A stretch of 57,226 nucleotides of DNA, taken from the NCBI GenBank assembly GCA_017414965.1, contig JAFQJL010000022.1, forward strand, positions 1-57,226, in the 5' to 3' direction. Positions 25,628 to 34,061 of this stretch are shown piece after piece. Below the pieces are notes generated by a model that saw only the letters and a list, made by a program, of their open reading frames with translations, was not told the origin of the DNA and did no database searches. The DNA is from Clostridia bacterium. GTDB taxonomy: Bacteria; Bacillota; Clostridia; Oscillospirales; Acutalibacteraceae. The translations under genes and the position numbers were made by a program. Position 1 is the first letter of the stretch, and every line of letters starts with the position of its first letter.

Positions 25628-27496
25628 TCAATGCTCCTTTTGGGACAGCCACAAAATCAGCACCGAAACGTCCGATGGGCTGACGCCGGAAATGCGGGAC
25701 GCCTGCCCGACCGACCGCGGACGGATGCGCGTGAGTTTCTCCTGCGCTTCCAGCCGCAAGCCGTGAATCGCGGTATAGTCGATATCCTCCGGCAGCAGCC
25801 GCCCCTCCAACCGCCGCATTTCACGGATGGCGGACAGCTCACGACGGATGTAGCCTTCGTATTTCAGCTCGGTTTCCACCTGCTCCCGCGTCAGCGGCGT
25901 CAGCGCCGGCCGACCGGTATCCACCGGCGTCAGCAATTCGTAGGTCAGCTGCGGGCGCTTGAGCAGGTCGATCAGTCGCACGCCGGTGGTCACCGGTGTG
26001 GTACCGGCGGCGACCAGAATCTCGTTTAAGGCGGCCGTGGGGGAGAGCACGGTGCTCTCCAACCGCTTTAATTCGGCTTTTTTCGCTTCCTGTCGCGCCG
26101 TAAACCGTGCCCAGCGCGCGTCGCTTACCAGCCCGATACGGCGACCGATCGGCGTCAATCGTTCATCGGCGTTGTCCTGTCGCAAAACCAACCGATACTC
26201 CGAGCGCGAGGTCATCATCCGATAGGGGTCCAAGCATCCTTTGGTGACCAGATCGTCGATCAACGTGCCGATGTAACCGTCCGCACGATCCAACACCAGC
26301 GGCTGCTTGCCTTGCAGCTTGAGCGCGGCGTTCGCGCCGGCCACCAAGCCCTGCGCTGCCGCCTCCTCATAGCCGGAGCTGCCGTTAAACTGACCGGCGC
26401 CGTACAGCCCTGCGAATTCTTTGAATTCCAGCGTGGGACGCAACTGCGTGGGATCGCAGCAGTCGTATTCAATCGCATACGCCGGACGCATCACGTGTAC
26501 GTTTTCCAAACCGGGGATAGTTTTTAGGAAATCGCGTTGCACGTCCACCGGCAGGGAGGAGGAGAGCCCTTGCAGGTACATCTCGTCGGTATGCTCACCG
26601 CACGGCTCGATAAACACCTGATGGCGTTCCTTATCGGCGAAACGAACGATCTTGGTCTCGATACTCGGGCAATAACGCGGTCCCTCGCCCTGAATGGTGC
26701 CGTCGTACAACGGCGACCGTGCGAGGTTATCCAAAATCACCTGTTTGGTTTGTTCGTTTGTCCAGGTGATGTGACAGCACAGCTTATTTTCCGGCGGCGT
26801 TTCGGTCTCGAACGAAAACGGCACCACCGGCTCGTCACCGGGTTGGACCTCCAGCCCGTCAAAATCAATGGACGATTTCAGCACGCGCGCCGGCGTGCCG
26901 GTTTTAAACCGGCAGAGGCGGATCCCTAGCCGTTCAAGCGACTCGGTCAGCTTGGTGGCGGCGAACATACCGTCCGGACCGCCGGCGTAGTTGACGTCAC
27001 CCACAAAGATGCGACCGCCCAAAAACGTGCCGGTCGCCAAAATCACGGCGCGCACGCGGTACTCCGCCTCCAGTCGTCCGGTCAGCACCCATTCCTCGCC
27101 GTCCGGACGAATATCCACGATCTCCTCCTGCACCACCGACAAATTCTCGGTGGTCTCCACCGTCTGTTTCATGGTGGCGGAATACTGGCGACGATCGATC
27201 TGCGCGCGAAGCGAATGCACCGCCGGTCCTTTGCCGCGGTTGAGCATACGGGACTGCAGGGTGTTGGCGTCTGCTGCCAATCCCATCTCGCCGCCGAGCG
27301 CGTCGATCTCGCGCACCAGATGCCCTTTGGCCGTGCCGCCGATCGACGGATTGCACGGCATATTGCCCACCCAATCCATATTGATGGTAAACATCGCGGT
27401 GCGGCAACCCAGCCGCGCGGCAGCCAACGCCGCCTCGATGCCGGCGTGTCCGGCGCCGATCACCGCGATCTCGTATGTTCCAGCCAAAAACGTCAT
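25628..27496 (-). CDS. mnmG: tRNA uridine-5-carboxymethylaminomethyl modification enzyme MnmG
   Basis: A 622-aa FAD-dependent enzyme that, with MnmE, modifies U34 of certain tRNAs. The N-terminal FAD-binding motif [42 protein letters not shown] (GidA signature 1) and the later [20 protein letters not shown] (signature 2) are all seen. Length is normal. ATG at 27496 follows GAAGGACG. First gene of an mnmG-DUF1294-rsmG-noc transcript; the usual mnmE neighbour is absent here (a different gene lies upstream on the opposite strand). Confidence 0.97.
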   Translation of the reverse strand: MTFLAGTYEIAVIGAGHAGIEAALAAARLGCRTAMFTINMDWVGNMPCNPSIGGTAKGHLVREIDALGGEMGLAADANTLQSRMLNRGKGPAVHSLRAQIDRRQYSATMKQTVETTENLSVVQEEIVDIRPDGEEWVLTGRLEAEYRVRAVILATGTFLGGRIFVGDVNYAGGPDGMFAATKLTESLERLGIRLCRFKTGTPARVLKSSIDFDGLEVQPGDEPVVPFSFETETPPENKLCCHITWTNEQTKQVILDNLARSPLYDGTIQGEGPRYCPSIETKIVRFADKERHQVFIEPCGEHTDEMYLQGLSSSLPVDVQRDFLKTIPGLENVHVMRPAYAIEYDCCDPTQLRPTLEFKEFAGLYGAGQFNGSSGYEEAAAQGLVAGANAALKLQGKQPLVLDRADGYIGTLIDDLVTKGCLDPYRMMTSRSEYRLVLRQDNADERLTPIGRRIGLVSDARWARFTARQEAKKAELKRLESTVLSPTAALNEILVAAGTTPVTTGVRLIDLLKRPQLTYELLTPVDTGRPALTPLTREQVETELKYEGYIRRELSAIREMRRLEGRLLPEDIDYTAIHGLRLEAQEKLTRIRPRSVGQASRISGVSPSDVSVLILWLSQKEH

Positions 27497-27521
27497 AATT
27501 TCGTCCTTCTTTCTGCCGATT

Positions 27522-27550
27522 ATTATATCCTATTTAAAAGGCTGTGGCAA
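27522..27550 (-). promoter_or_regulatory. promoter of mnmG operon
   Basis: Minus-strand TTGCCA, 17 bp, TATAAT. Confidence 0.8.
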
Positions 27551-27600
27551 GTCTTTTTTCGGCAGCGGCACATAAACATAAGAGGAGGGGAGGGGAAACG

Positions 27601-27693
27601 ATGAAACGTCCGTCCGATGGGTGGAGCTCGCTGCTGGTGTTTTTGGTGACCATGTTGGTATTATTCGTCATTTCTCGCTGTGTGGGCACTTGA
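27601..27693 (+). CDS. putative 30-aa single-span membrane peptide
   Basis: An ORF of 30 codons with a very strong ribosome site (AGAGGAGGGGAGGGG) 6 nt before the ATG. The peptide is a short polar N-terminus (MKRPSDGW), one hydrophobic stretch of about 17 residues (SLLVFLVTMLVLFVIS) and RCVGT. It lies 52 nt upstream of the first G3E GTPase and on the same strand. No homologue is recognised; the arrangement fits a small membrane protein or a leader peptide. Confidence 0.45.
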   Translation: MKRPSDGWSSLLVFLVTMLVLFVISRCVGT

Positions 27694-27744
27694 CAGGCGG
27701 TGTATAATAAAAGGGAAAGTAAAAAGCAAAGGACGGATTTGGTT

Positions 27745-28905
27745 ATGACGGTTATTGATATTTTTTCGGGGTTTCTCGGTGCCGGTAAGACGACGCTGAT
27801 TAAAAAGCTCATTAAAGAGGCGTATGCCGGACAGAAACTGGTGTTGATCGAAAACGAATTCGGCGAGATCGGCATCGACGGCGGCTTTATGCAGGAGGCC
27901 GGCGTGCAGGTCAACGAGCTCAACTCCGGTTGTATCTGCTGCTCGCTGGTGGGCGATTTCCGCGAGGCGCTGCGGCAGGTGCTGGACACCTACGCGCCGG
28001 AGCGCATTCTCATCGAGCCGTCCGGCGTGGGCAAGCTGTCGGATATCGTGAAGGCGGTCAAGGCCGTCTGCGATGAGCAGGTGACGCTCGGCGCGTTCGT
28101 GACGGTCGCGGACGCCGGCAAATGCCGTATGTATATGAAAAATTTCGGTGAGTTCTACAACGATCAGGTGGAAAACGCCAGCACCATCGTGCTGTCGCGC
28201 ACGCAGAATTTGAGCGACGATAAGATCGCCGCGGCGGTGGCGCAGCTGCGCGAACACAATGCGACCGCCACCATCGTCACCACGCCGTGGGACGAGCTGT
28301 CCGGTGCGCAGTTGACCGAGGCGATGGCCGGCGGCACGCAAATGGCGGCGGCGTTGCTGGAGGAGGCTCATCACCACCATGATCACGAGTGTGGTTGCGG
28401 ACATCATCATGACCACGAGCACCACCACGACCACGAGTGTGGTTGCGGACATCATCATGACCACGAGCACCACCACGACCACGAGTGTGGTTGCGGACAT
28501 CATCATGACCACGAGCACCACCACGACCACGAATGTGGTTGCGGACATCATCACGATCACGAACATCACCACGACCACGAGTGTGGTTGCGGACATCATC
28601 ACGAGCATGAACACCACCATCATCACGCCGACGAGGTGTTCACCAGTTGGGGACGCGAGACCGCGCGGCGTTACACCGAGCAGGAGCTGCGCGATATGTT
28701 GACCGCGTTGGACGGCGACGAATATGGCAGCGTGCTCCGCGCCAAAGGCATTTTGCCGGCGGTCGGCGGTGGTTGGTGGCATTTCGATTACGTGCCGTTT
28801 GAACAGGAGATCCGTACCGGCACCGCCGATTACACCGGTCGCCTGTGCGTGATCGGCGCCAACCTCGACGAAGCGGCGCTCGCCACCCTGTTTATGGTGG
28901 ATTAA
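27745..28905 (+). CDS. G3E-family (CobW/ZNG1-like) GTPase with His/Cys-rich metal-binding repeats
   Basis: A 386-aa GTPase of the SIMIBI G3E family (CobW, YeiR, UreG, HypB), which insert metal ions into proteins. Walker A GFLGAGKTTL is at 9-18 and the CxCC metal motif GCICC at 62-66; VLIENEFGEIGIDG and LIEPSGVGKLSDI are further G motifs. Residues 209-295 are five exact 16-residue repeats of the form HHHDHECGCGHHHDHE plus flanking His, a large potential Zn/Ni/Co store. A C-terminal CobW_C-like domain follows (DEVFTSWGRETARRYTE...). ATG at 27745 follows AAAGGACGG. The metal is not known; zinc, nickel or cobalt are all possible. Confidence 0.87.
   Translation: MTVIDIFSGFLGAGKTTLIKKLIKEAYAGQKLVLIENEFGEIGIDGGFMQEAGVQVNELNSGCICCSLVGDFREALRQVLDTYAPERILIEPSGVGKLSDIVKAVKAVCDEQVTLGAFVTVADAGKCRMYMKNFGEFYNDQVENASTIVLSRTQNLSDDKIAAAVAQLREHNATATIVTTPWDELSGAQLTEAMAGGTQMAAALLEEAHHHHDHECGCGHHHDHEHHHDHECGCGHHHDHEHHHDHECGCGHHHDHEHHHDHECGCGHHHDHEHHHDHECGCGHHHEHEHHHHHADEVFTSWGRETARRYTEQELRDMLTALDGDEYGSVLRAKGILPAVGGGWWHFDYVPFEQEIRTGTADYTGRLCVIGANLDEAALATLFMVD
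28372..28611 (+). repeat. five 48-bp in-frame tandem repeats (His/Cys-rich)
   Basis: Five copies of a 48-bp unit encode HHHDHECGCGHHHDHE; the last ends HHHEHE. Near-identical DNA (mostly synonymous differences) implies recent expansion or homogenisation, so copy number may vary between strains. Confidence 0.9.
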
Positions 28906-28915
28906 GGGGGATATT

Positions 28916-29869
28916 ATGGCAAATAAAACCATTCCGGTTTATCTGTTCACCGGATTTCTGGACGGCGGCAAGACCACCTTTTTGCAAAACGTGTTGCAGG
29001 ACACCCGCTTCCAAAACGGCGACCGCACGCTCATCGTCCAATGCGAAGAGGGCGAGGTGGAGCTGGATACCGCGAAAATCAAAGGAAAACTCTCGGTTTT
29101 GTCGATCGGCTCGCCCGAGACGCTGACGGCCGATCGGTTGCAGGAGGCCTTTGATAAGGCACGCGCCGAACGCGTTTGCGTGGAGTATAACGGGATGTGG
29201 CCAATCGGCGATCTTATCCAAAACCTACCCCGTAATTGGCAGATCTATCAAGTGATGATGAACGTCGACGCCACCACGTTTGACGTGTATTTGAACAATA
29301 TGCGTCCCCAAATGCTCGACAAGCTGTCGCTGACCGAAATGGTGGGCTTCAACCGTTGTCCGAAGGATGTGGACAAGCAGGCGTTTCACGACGCGGTGCG
29401 CGCGGTCAACCGCCGCTGCGACATTCTGTTTGAGTACGAGGACGGCAACATCGATTACGACGATCTGCCCAACGAGCTGCCGTGGGATATGGAAGCGGAT
29501 CTCCTGCAGATCGAGGACGCGGATTTCGGTATGCTCTACCTCGATGCGATGGATCGCCCCGAGACCTACGACGGCAAAACGATCGAATTGTTGGTGCAGG
29601 CGGCCGTTTCCAAAAAACTGCCCCCTAACACCTTTATTGGCGGCCGCTTTTGCATGACCTGTTGCGAGGAGGACGCCAGTTACATCGGTTTCCCTTGCGA
29701 ATATCCGATGCTGGAGGCGATCCCTCACCGCGGATTCGTGCGATTGACCGCCAAGGTGCGATGTGATCGGCATTTTGTTTACCAAGACGGCAATCCGGGT
29801 ATCATTTTGCAGGTGCAATCGGTGGAAATGGTTCCCACGCCGGATGACATTTACGTCTATTATCGGTAA
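28916..29869 (+). CDS. G3E-type GTPase with YcgQ/DUF1980-like C-terminal domain
   Basis: A 317-aa protein, 10 nt after the previous gene. Walker A GFLDGGKTTFL is at 13-23, but the CxCC motif is missing; the corresponding place has QCEEGEVELD. The C-terminal part (about residues 235-317: FIGGRFCMTCCEEDASYIGFP ... YVYYR) looks like the C-terminal domain of YcgQ/TIGR03943 (DUF1980) proteins, which are usually separate and sit beside YraQ-type permeases and CobW GTPases. Possibly works with its neighbour in handling a metal. The domain match is my reading of the pattern. Confidence 0.7.
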   Translation: MANKTIPVYLFTGFLDGGKTTFLQNVLQDTRFQNGDRTLIVQCEEGEVELDTAKIKGKLSVLSIGSPETLTADRLQEAFDKARAERVCVEYNGMWPIGDLIQNLPRNWQIYQVMMNVDATTFDVYLNNMRPQMLDKLSLTEMVGFNRCPKDVDKQAFHDAVRAVNRRCDILFEYEDGNIDYDDLPNELPWDMEADLLQIEDADFGMLYLDAMDRPETYDGKTIELLVQAAVSKKLPPNTFIGGRFCMTCCEEDASYIGFPCEYPMLEAIPHRGFVRLTAKVRCDRHFVYQDGNPGIILQVQSVEMVPTPDDIYVYYR

Positions 29870-29874
29870 AATCC

Positions 29875-29906
29875 ACGCCCTCGGCACGCGTGCCGAGGGC
29901 GTTTTC
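29875..29906 (+). terminator. terminator of G3E GTPase operon
   Basis: Perfect 28-bp palindrome ACGCCCTCGGCACG/CGTGCCGAGGGCGT followed by TTTT. Confidence 0.85.
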
Positions 29907-29938
29907 GCTGCTCAAAAAAACTTTTTTGTGAAAAACCC

Positions 29939-29967
29939 TTGATTTTTTCAGCGGTATTCGGTATAAT
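29939..29967 (+). promoter_or_regulatory. promoter of tRNA-Ser
   Basis: TTGATT, 17 bp, TATAAT, 13 bp before the mature tRNA 5' end. Confidence 0.8.
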
Positions 29968-29980
29968 AACTTTCGCCTAC

Positions 29981-30072
29981 GGAGAAGTATCGAAGTGGTC
30001 ATAACGAGCACGATTGGAAATCGTGTTGCCGTGATGAGCGGCACGCGGGTTCAAATCCCGCCTTCTCCGCCA
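29981..30072 (+). tRNA. tRNA-Ser(GGA)
   Basis: Acceptor stem GGAGAAG/CTTCTCC, discriminator G73 (serine identity) and encoded CCA. Anticodon arm CACGA-TTGGAAA-TCGTG gives anticodon GGA (reads UCC/UCU). A long variable arm (TTGCCGTGATGAGCGGCA) and T-arm GCGGG-TTCAAAT-CCCGC complete a class II tRNA. Confidence 0.96.
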
Positions 30073-30075
30073 ACG

Positions 30076-30117
30076 AAAGCCCCTCTTTTATCTGCGGATA
30101 AAAGAGGGGCTTTGTTT
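30076..30117 (+). terminator. terminator of tRNA-Ser
   Basis: 17-bp perfect stem AAAGCCCCTCTTTTATC/GATAAAAGAGGGGCTTT with a TGCG loop, then GTTTGT. Confidence 0.85.
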
Positions 30118-30129
30118 GTGTAAAAAGGT

Positions 30130-30158
30130 TTGCATTTGGCATATAGATATGGTATACT
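30130..30158 (+). promoter_or_regulatory. promoter of hprK operon
   Basis: TTGCAT, 17 bp, TATACT, about 40 bp before the GTG start of hprK. Confidence 0.75.
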
Positions 30159-30201
30159 AATAATAACTGTAAGCAAATTTGCGAAGCGGAGGCGATCAAC
30201 C

Positions 30202-31170
30202 GTGGCAAAACAATTTACCATTTCGCTGGATCATATCATCAAAGAACTCAGCTGGGAGATCAAGCATCTGCCGCAGGAAGCGGCCAATATTTTGATCACG
30301 TCTAAAGAGGTCAACCGTCCGGGGCTGGTCCTAAACGGCTACACGCTGTATTTTGATCCCGAGCGCATTCAGCTGCTCGGTTTGATGGAATATGCGTTCT
30401 TGGAAAAAATGATTCCCGAGGAACGCGAAGCGCGTTTGGCGCAGTTGTGCGCCTTGCATCCGCCGGCCATCGTGGTCACGCGCGATCAGCCGATCTTTCC
30501 GGAGTTGTTGATCCAGTGCAAAAAGCACGGGGTAGCGCTGTTGTCCTCGTCGGAAACCACGTCCGATTGCATGGCTTCGCTGATCGGTTACTTAAACGTT
30601 CAGCTCGCGCCGCGCATCACCCGCCACGGCGTGCTGGTAGAGGTGTACGGTGAAGGTATTCTGATCACCGGCGACAGCGGCATCGGCAAGAGCGAATGCG
30701 CGATCGAGCTGGTCAAGCGCGGTCACCGGCTGATCGCCGACGATGCGGTGGAGATCCGCCGCACCTCCTCCAAGGCGCTGGTCGGCTCGGCGCCGGATAA
30801 CATCCGCTATTATGTGGAGCTGCGCGGCGTGGGCATCGTCAACGTCCGCCGTATTTTCGGTATGGGTGCGGTCAAAATGACCGAGAAAATCGATCTGGTG
30901 GTGGAGCTCGAAAACTGGAATCCCGAAACGGTGTACGACCGGATGGGTCTGGAGAACGAAGCCATCGACATCCTCGGCATCGAGGTGCCCAAAATGACCA
31001 TTCCGGTCAAACCCGGCCGGAATCTCGCGGTTATTTTGGAGGTGGCGGCAATGAACAACCGCCAGAAAAAGCTCGGCTATAACGCCGCGCAGGAATTGAT
31101 GCACAACCTTGGTATGGAGACAGGCGAGGAGAGCCCGCGCCCCGTGCCGAGCCCGAATTGGACATTCTGA
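30202..31170 (+). CDS. hprK: HPr kinase/phosphorylase
   Basis: A 322-aa bifunctional enzyme that phosphorylates and dephosphorylates Ser46 of HPr, controlling carbon catabolite repression. The P-loop GDSGIGKSE begins at residue 157, and ELRGVGIVNVRRIFGMGAV is the family signature near residue 210. The GTG at 30202 is preceded by GCGGAGGCG; this gives MAKQFTISLDHIIKEL, a normal N-terminus. First gene of an hprK-ROK kinase-murB-whiA run on one strand with tiny gaps. HPr itself is not in the window. Confidence 0.95.
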   Translation: MAKQFTISLDHIIKELSWEIKHLPQEAANILITSKEVNRPGLVLNGYTLYFDPERIQLLGLMEYAFLEKMIPEEREARLAQLCALHPPAIVVTRDQPIFPELLIQCKKHGVALLSSSETTSDCMASLIGYLNVQLAPRITRHGVLVEVYGEGILITGDSGIGKSECAIELVKRGHRLIADDAVEIRRTSSKALVGSAPDNIRYYVELRGVGIVNVRRIFGMGAVKMTEKIDLVVELENWNPETVYDRMGLENEAIDILGIEVPKMTIPVKPGRNLAVILEVAAMNNRQKKLGYNAAQELMHNLGMETGEESPRPVPSPNWTF

Positions 31171-31189
31171 TTAAATAAGGAGAGAGCCT

Positions 31190-32137
31190 ATGGTTCGCAT
31201 CGGCATTGACATTGGGGGTACATTTTTGAAAGCCGGCGTGGTGTCGGAGGAGGGGCAGATTTTGGCAACCGCCGCCCGTCCGACCGCCTTTCCGCGACCG
31301 GTCGACGCCATTATCGACGATATTGCCGGCGCGGCAACGGATGCGCTGGAAAAAGCCGGTTTGACGTTAGCAGACGTCAGTTTTGTGGGCTGCGGATGCC
31401 CCGGCACGGTCAATCAACAGACGCGCCGCATTGAGCGCGCGGATAATCTCGGCTTTGTGCAGACGCCACTGGTGGATGAGCTGGAAGCGCGGCTGGGCAA
31501 GCCGGTTATGGCGGAAAACGACGCCAACACCGCCCTGTTGGGCGAGTGGATCGCCGGCGCGGCCAAAGGTGCCGCCAACTGCGTGTGCATCACGCTGGGC
31601 ACCGGCGTGGGCGGCGGTGTGATCGTGGAAAACCGGATGGTACGCGGCGTCAACAGCGCCGGTGCTGAGCTGGGACATATGGTGATCGTGCCAAACGGCA
31701 ACCAATGCAACTGCGGTCGCAAGGGCTGTTGGGAAACCTACGCCTCGGTGACCGCCCTTATCCGCCAGACCAAAGCCGCCATGAGCGCGCACCCGGAAAG
31801 TGCGATGTGGTCGCTGGCGCCGACGCTGGAGGAGGTCAACGGTCGCACCGCGTGGGACGCGATGCGCGCCGGCGATGCCGTTGGCACGGCGGTGGTGGAT
31901 CAGTATATCGAATACGTCGGCATCGGCGTGGTCAATATGATCAACATTTTTCAGCCGGAGGTGCTGTGTGTCGGCGGCGCGATCTCCAAGGAAGGCGATC
32001 GTCTGCTGAAACCGCTGGCCGAGAAAGCCGCCGCCGAGCGATACAGCCAATATTCCGAAAAACAGACCAAGATCTGCCGTTGCGCGCTCGGCAACGATGC
32101 CGGCATTATCGGCGCGGCGTTCTTGGATCGCGTGTGA
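31190..32137 (+). CDS. ROK-family glucokinase
   Basis: A 315-aa ROK sugar kinase. IGIDIGGTFLKAGVV is the phosphate-1 motif, ENDANTALLGEW and LGTGVGGGVIVE the sugar/ATP motifs, and CNCGRKGCWETYAS the Cys-rich zinc motif of ROK kinases. It phosphorylates glucose (or another hexose) to the 6-phosphate. No DNA-binding N-terminus, so it is a kinase rather than a ROK repressor. RBS AAGGAGAGAG; 19 nt after hprK. Confidence 0.9.
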   Translation: MVRIGIDIGGTFLKAGVVSEEGQILATAARPTAFPRPVDAIIDDIAGAATDALEKAGLTLADVSFVGCGCPGTVNQQTRRIERADNLGFVQTPLVDELEARLGKPVMAENDANTALLGEWIAGAAKGAANCVCITLGTGVGGGVIVENRMVRGVNSAGAELGHMVIVPNGNQCNCGRKGCWETYASVTALIRQTKAAMSAHPESAMWSLAPTLEEVNGRTAWDAMRAGDAVGTAVVDQYIEYVGIGVVNMINIFQPEVLCVGGAISKEGDRLLKPLAEKAAAERYSQYSEKQTKICRCALGNDAGIIGAAFLDRV

Positions 32138-32147
32138 GGGGTACAGT

Positions 32148-33068
32148 ATGATCTTAGCGTTAACCGGTGCCGCCACCGCCTATGGCTGCGGCATTGCGCG
32201 GGACGTGCCGATGGCGGAGCTGACCAGTTTTCGCATCGGCGGTCCGGCGGATCTGATGATCACCTTGCCGGATGTGGAGGCGGCCGCGGCCGTCAACGGC
32301 ATCTGCGAGGCGGAAAATTGGTCGCGCCTGTGGTTGGGACGCGGCTCCAATCTGTTGGTCAGCGACACCGGCTTTCGCGGCGTGGTGTTGCGGCTCAGCA
32401 ACGGCTCGATGCCCAAACGACTGGACGAAACCCGTCTTTCGTGCTTTGCCGGCGTCACCCTGCCGAGTCTGTCGCGCTTTGCGCAGTTGCAGGGACTGAC
32501 CGGCTTGGAATTTGCCTGCGGCATTCCCGGCAGTGTGGGCGGTGCGGTGTTGATGAACGCCGGTGCCTACGGCGGATGTATGGCGGACGTGCTGGAATCG
32601 GTCACGATCCTGCGGGGCGACCGCGCGGTCGACGTTCCGGCCGCCGAGTTGGAACTCGGCTACCGCCACAGCAAGCTGATGCAGACCGGCGAACCGGTGG
32701 TGGCGGCGACGTTTCGTCTGCGCGCCGGCGATCCGGCGGCGATCGACGCCAGAATGACCGAGCTTCTCACCGCCAGACGTGAAAAGCAACCGCTGGAATA
32801 TCCCAGTGCCGGCAGCTTTTTCAAGCGACCGGAGGGGTATTTTGCCGGTGCACTCATTGAGCAATGCGGCTTGAAAGGCTACGCGGTCGGCGATGCGGAG
32901 GTCAGCGCCAAGCACGCCGGATTTATCGTCAACAAAGGAAGCGCCACCTGCACCGACGTGCAGAAGCTGGCGCAGCACGTGCGCCGTACCGTGAAGCACG
33001 AGACCGGCGTGCTGTTACAGCCGGAGGTCCGGCTGATCGGAGAGGATTGGTATCCTCCGGAGGATTGA
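32148..33068 (+). CDS. murB: UDP-N-acetylenolpyruvoylglucosamine reductase
   Basis: A 306-aa FAD enzyme that reduces UDP-GlcNAc-enolpyruvate to UDP-MurNAc in peptidoglycan synthesis. LTSFRIGGPADLMI, LGRGSNLLVSDTGFRG, GIPGSVGGAVLMNAGAYGG and the catalytic YPSAGSFFKRPEGYFAG (Ser acid) are all seen; type II MurB. ATG at 32148 with GAGGGG upstream. It begins 10 nt after the ROK kinase stop and ends 1 nt before whiA. Confidence 0.95.
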   Translation: MILALTGAATAYGCGIARDVPMAELTSFRIGGPADLMITLPDVEAAAAVNGICEAENWSRLWLGRGSNLLVSDTGFRGVVLRLSNGSMPKRLDETRLSCFAGVTLPSLSRFAQLQGLTGLEFACGIPGSVGGAVLMNAGAYGGCMADVLESVTILRGDRAVDVPAAELELGYRHSKLMQTGEPVVAATFRLRAGDPAAIDARMTELLTARREKQPLEYPSAGSFFKRPEGYFAGALIEQCGLKGYAVGDAEVSAKHAGFIVNKGSATCTDVQKLAQHVRRTVKHETGVLLQPEVRLIGEDWYPPED

Positions 33069-33069
33069 T

Positions 33070-33960
33070 ATGTCGTTTTCGGGAACCACCAAACAACGGC
33101 TGGCAGACGTTCTGCCCGGCCGAAAATGCTGTCGGGCAGCGCTGTTGTACGGGTTGCTGCAAGGCGGCCGCGGCTTTTCCGCCCGCGAAATGGCGGTGCA
33201 GACCGAGCATCCAGAGGTCGTGCGACTGTATCGGTCGCTGTTGGAGGAGATCTGCGGCATTCGCACCGAAACGGAAAAAGGCGCGTTTACCATCGTGTCG
33301 GTGGCGGCCGACAATCGCGCACGCGTGTTGACGGCGTTCGGGCACGAGCCAAACGAGGTATCCGTGCGGCTCATCCGCGCGAATTTCCATTGCGACGACT
33401 GCGCGGCGGCGTATCTGCGCGGATTGTTCCTCTCCTGCGGGGCGGTGAGCAATCCCGAAACGGATTATCATCTGGAATTCAACGTACCGTCCCTGCCACT
33501 CAGCCGCGATATCCTCTCGCTGTGGGAGGAACTGGGGTACGACGCCAAAACCATTCGCCGCAAAGGCGACAACGTCATTTATTTCAAAGACAGCAGCGTG
33601 ATCGAGGAGTGCCTGACGCTGATGGGCGCCAGTGCCTCCGCCTTGGAGCTGATGCAGGTCAAGATGTTTAAGGACATCCGCAACCGTTCCAACCGCGCCG
33701 CCAACTGCGACATGGCCAACCTCAACAAAGTGGTGGCCGCCGCCGCTGTTCATCGGCAGGCGTTGGAGGTCATTTTGCAAAACGGCGGCTTCGGCACTCT
33801 GCCGGAAAATCTGCAAGAAATCGCGCAACTGCGGTGGGACAACCCCGAGATCTCACTGCGCGATCTCGGCGAACTGCTGGACCCGCCGCTAACGCGGTCG
33901 GGCGTCAATCACCGCCTGCAGCGGCTGTGCGACATTGCCGATTCACTTCGGCACTCCTAA
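33070..33960 (+). CDS. whiA: DNA-binding protein WhiA
   Basis: A 296-aa WhiA protein: an N-terminal degenerate homing-endonuclease (LAGLIDADG-like) domain (CDDCAAAYLRGLFLSCGAVSNPETDYHLEF) and a C-terminal helix-turn-helix (EIAQLRWDNPEISLRDLGELLDPPLTRSGVNHRLQRL). It regulates cell division and sporulation genes in Gram-positives. Directly follows murB; the usual rapZ and yvcK genes are missing from between them. Confidence 0.94.
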   Translation: MSFSGTTKQRLADVLPGRKCCRAALLYGLLQGGRGFSAREMAVQTEHPEVVRLYRSLLEEICGIRTETEKGAFTIVSVAADNRARVLTAFGHEPNEVSVRLIRANFHCDDCAAAYLRGLFLSCGAVSNPETDYHLEFNVPSLPLSRDILSLWEELGYDAKTIRRKGDNVIYFKDSSVIEECLTLMGASASALELMQVKMFKDIRNRSNRAANCDMANLNKVVAAAAVHRQALEVILQNGGFGTLPENLQEIAQLRWDNPEISLRDLGELLDPPLTRSGVNHRLQRLCDIADSLRHS

Positions 33961-34004
33961 CGCATCGGTTTTACGCAACTCACGCGCTCAACCGGCGGAT
34001 TTTG

Positions 34005-34033
34005 TTGACAAGTGTCGCGCGTGTTGTTATAAT
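34005..34033 (+). promoter_or_regulatory. promoter of wecB operon
   Basis: Consensus TTGACA, 17 bp, TATAAT; a perfect sigma-A promoter in an otherwise moderate-GC spacer. Confidence 0.9.
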
Positions 34034-34061
34034 ACATAGGTTAAAATACGGAGAGTAAACG

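Noticed and set aside
27690-27708. TTGACA and TATAAT before the first G3E GTPase as a promoter
   Set aside because: Only 7 bp apart, far too close for a -35/-10 pair; the TATAAT alone may still function weakly.
28372-28611. Tandem 48-bp repeats as a CRISPR array
   Set aside because: No unique spacers; repeats are contiguous and in frame within a coding sequence.
27661-28932. 423-codon antisense frame over the His-rich GTPase
   Set aside because: Val/Met-rich translation is the antisense of His/Asp codons; no ribosome site.
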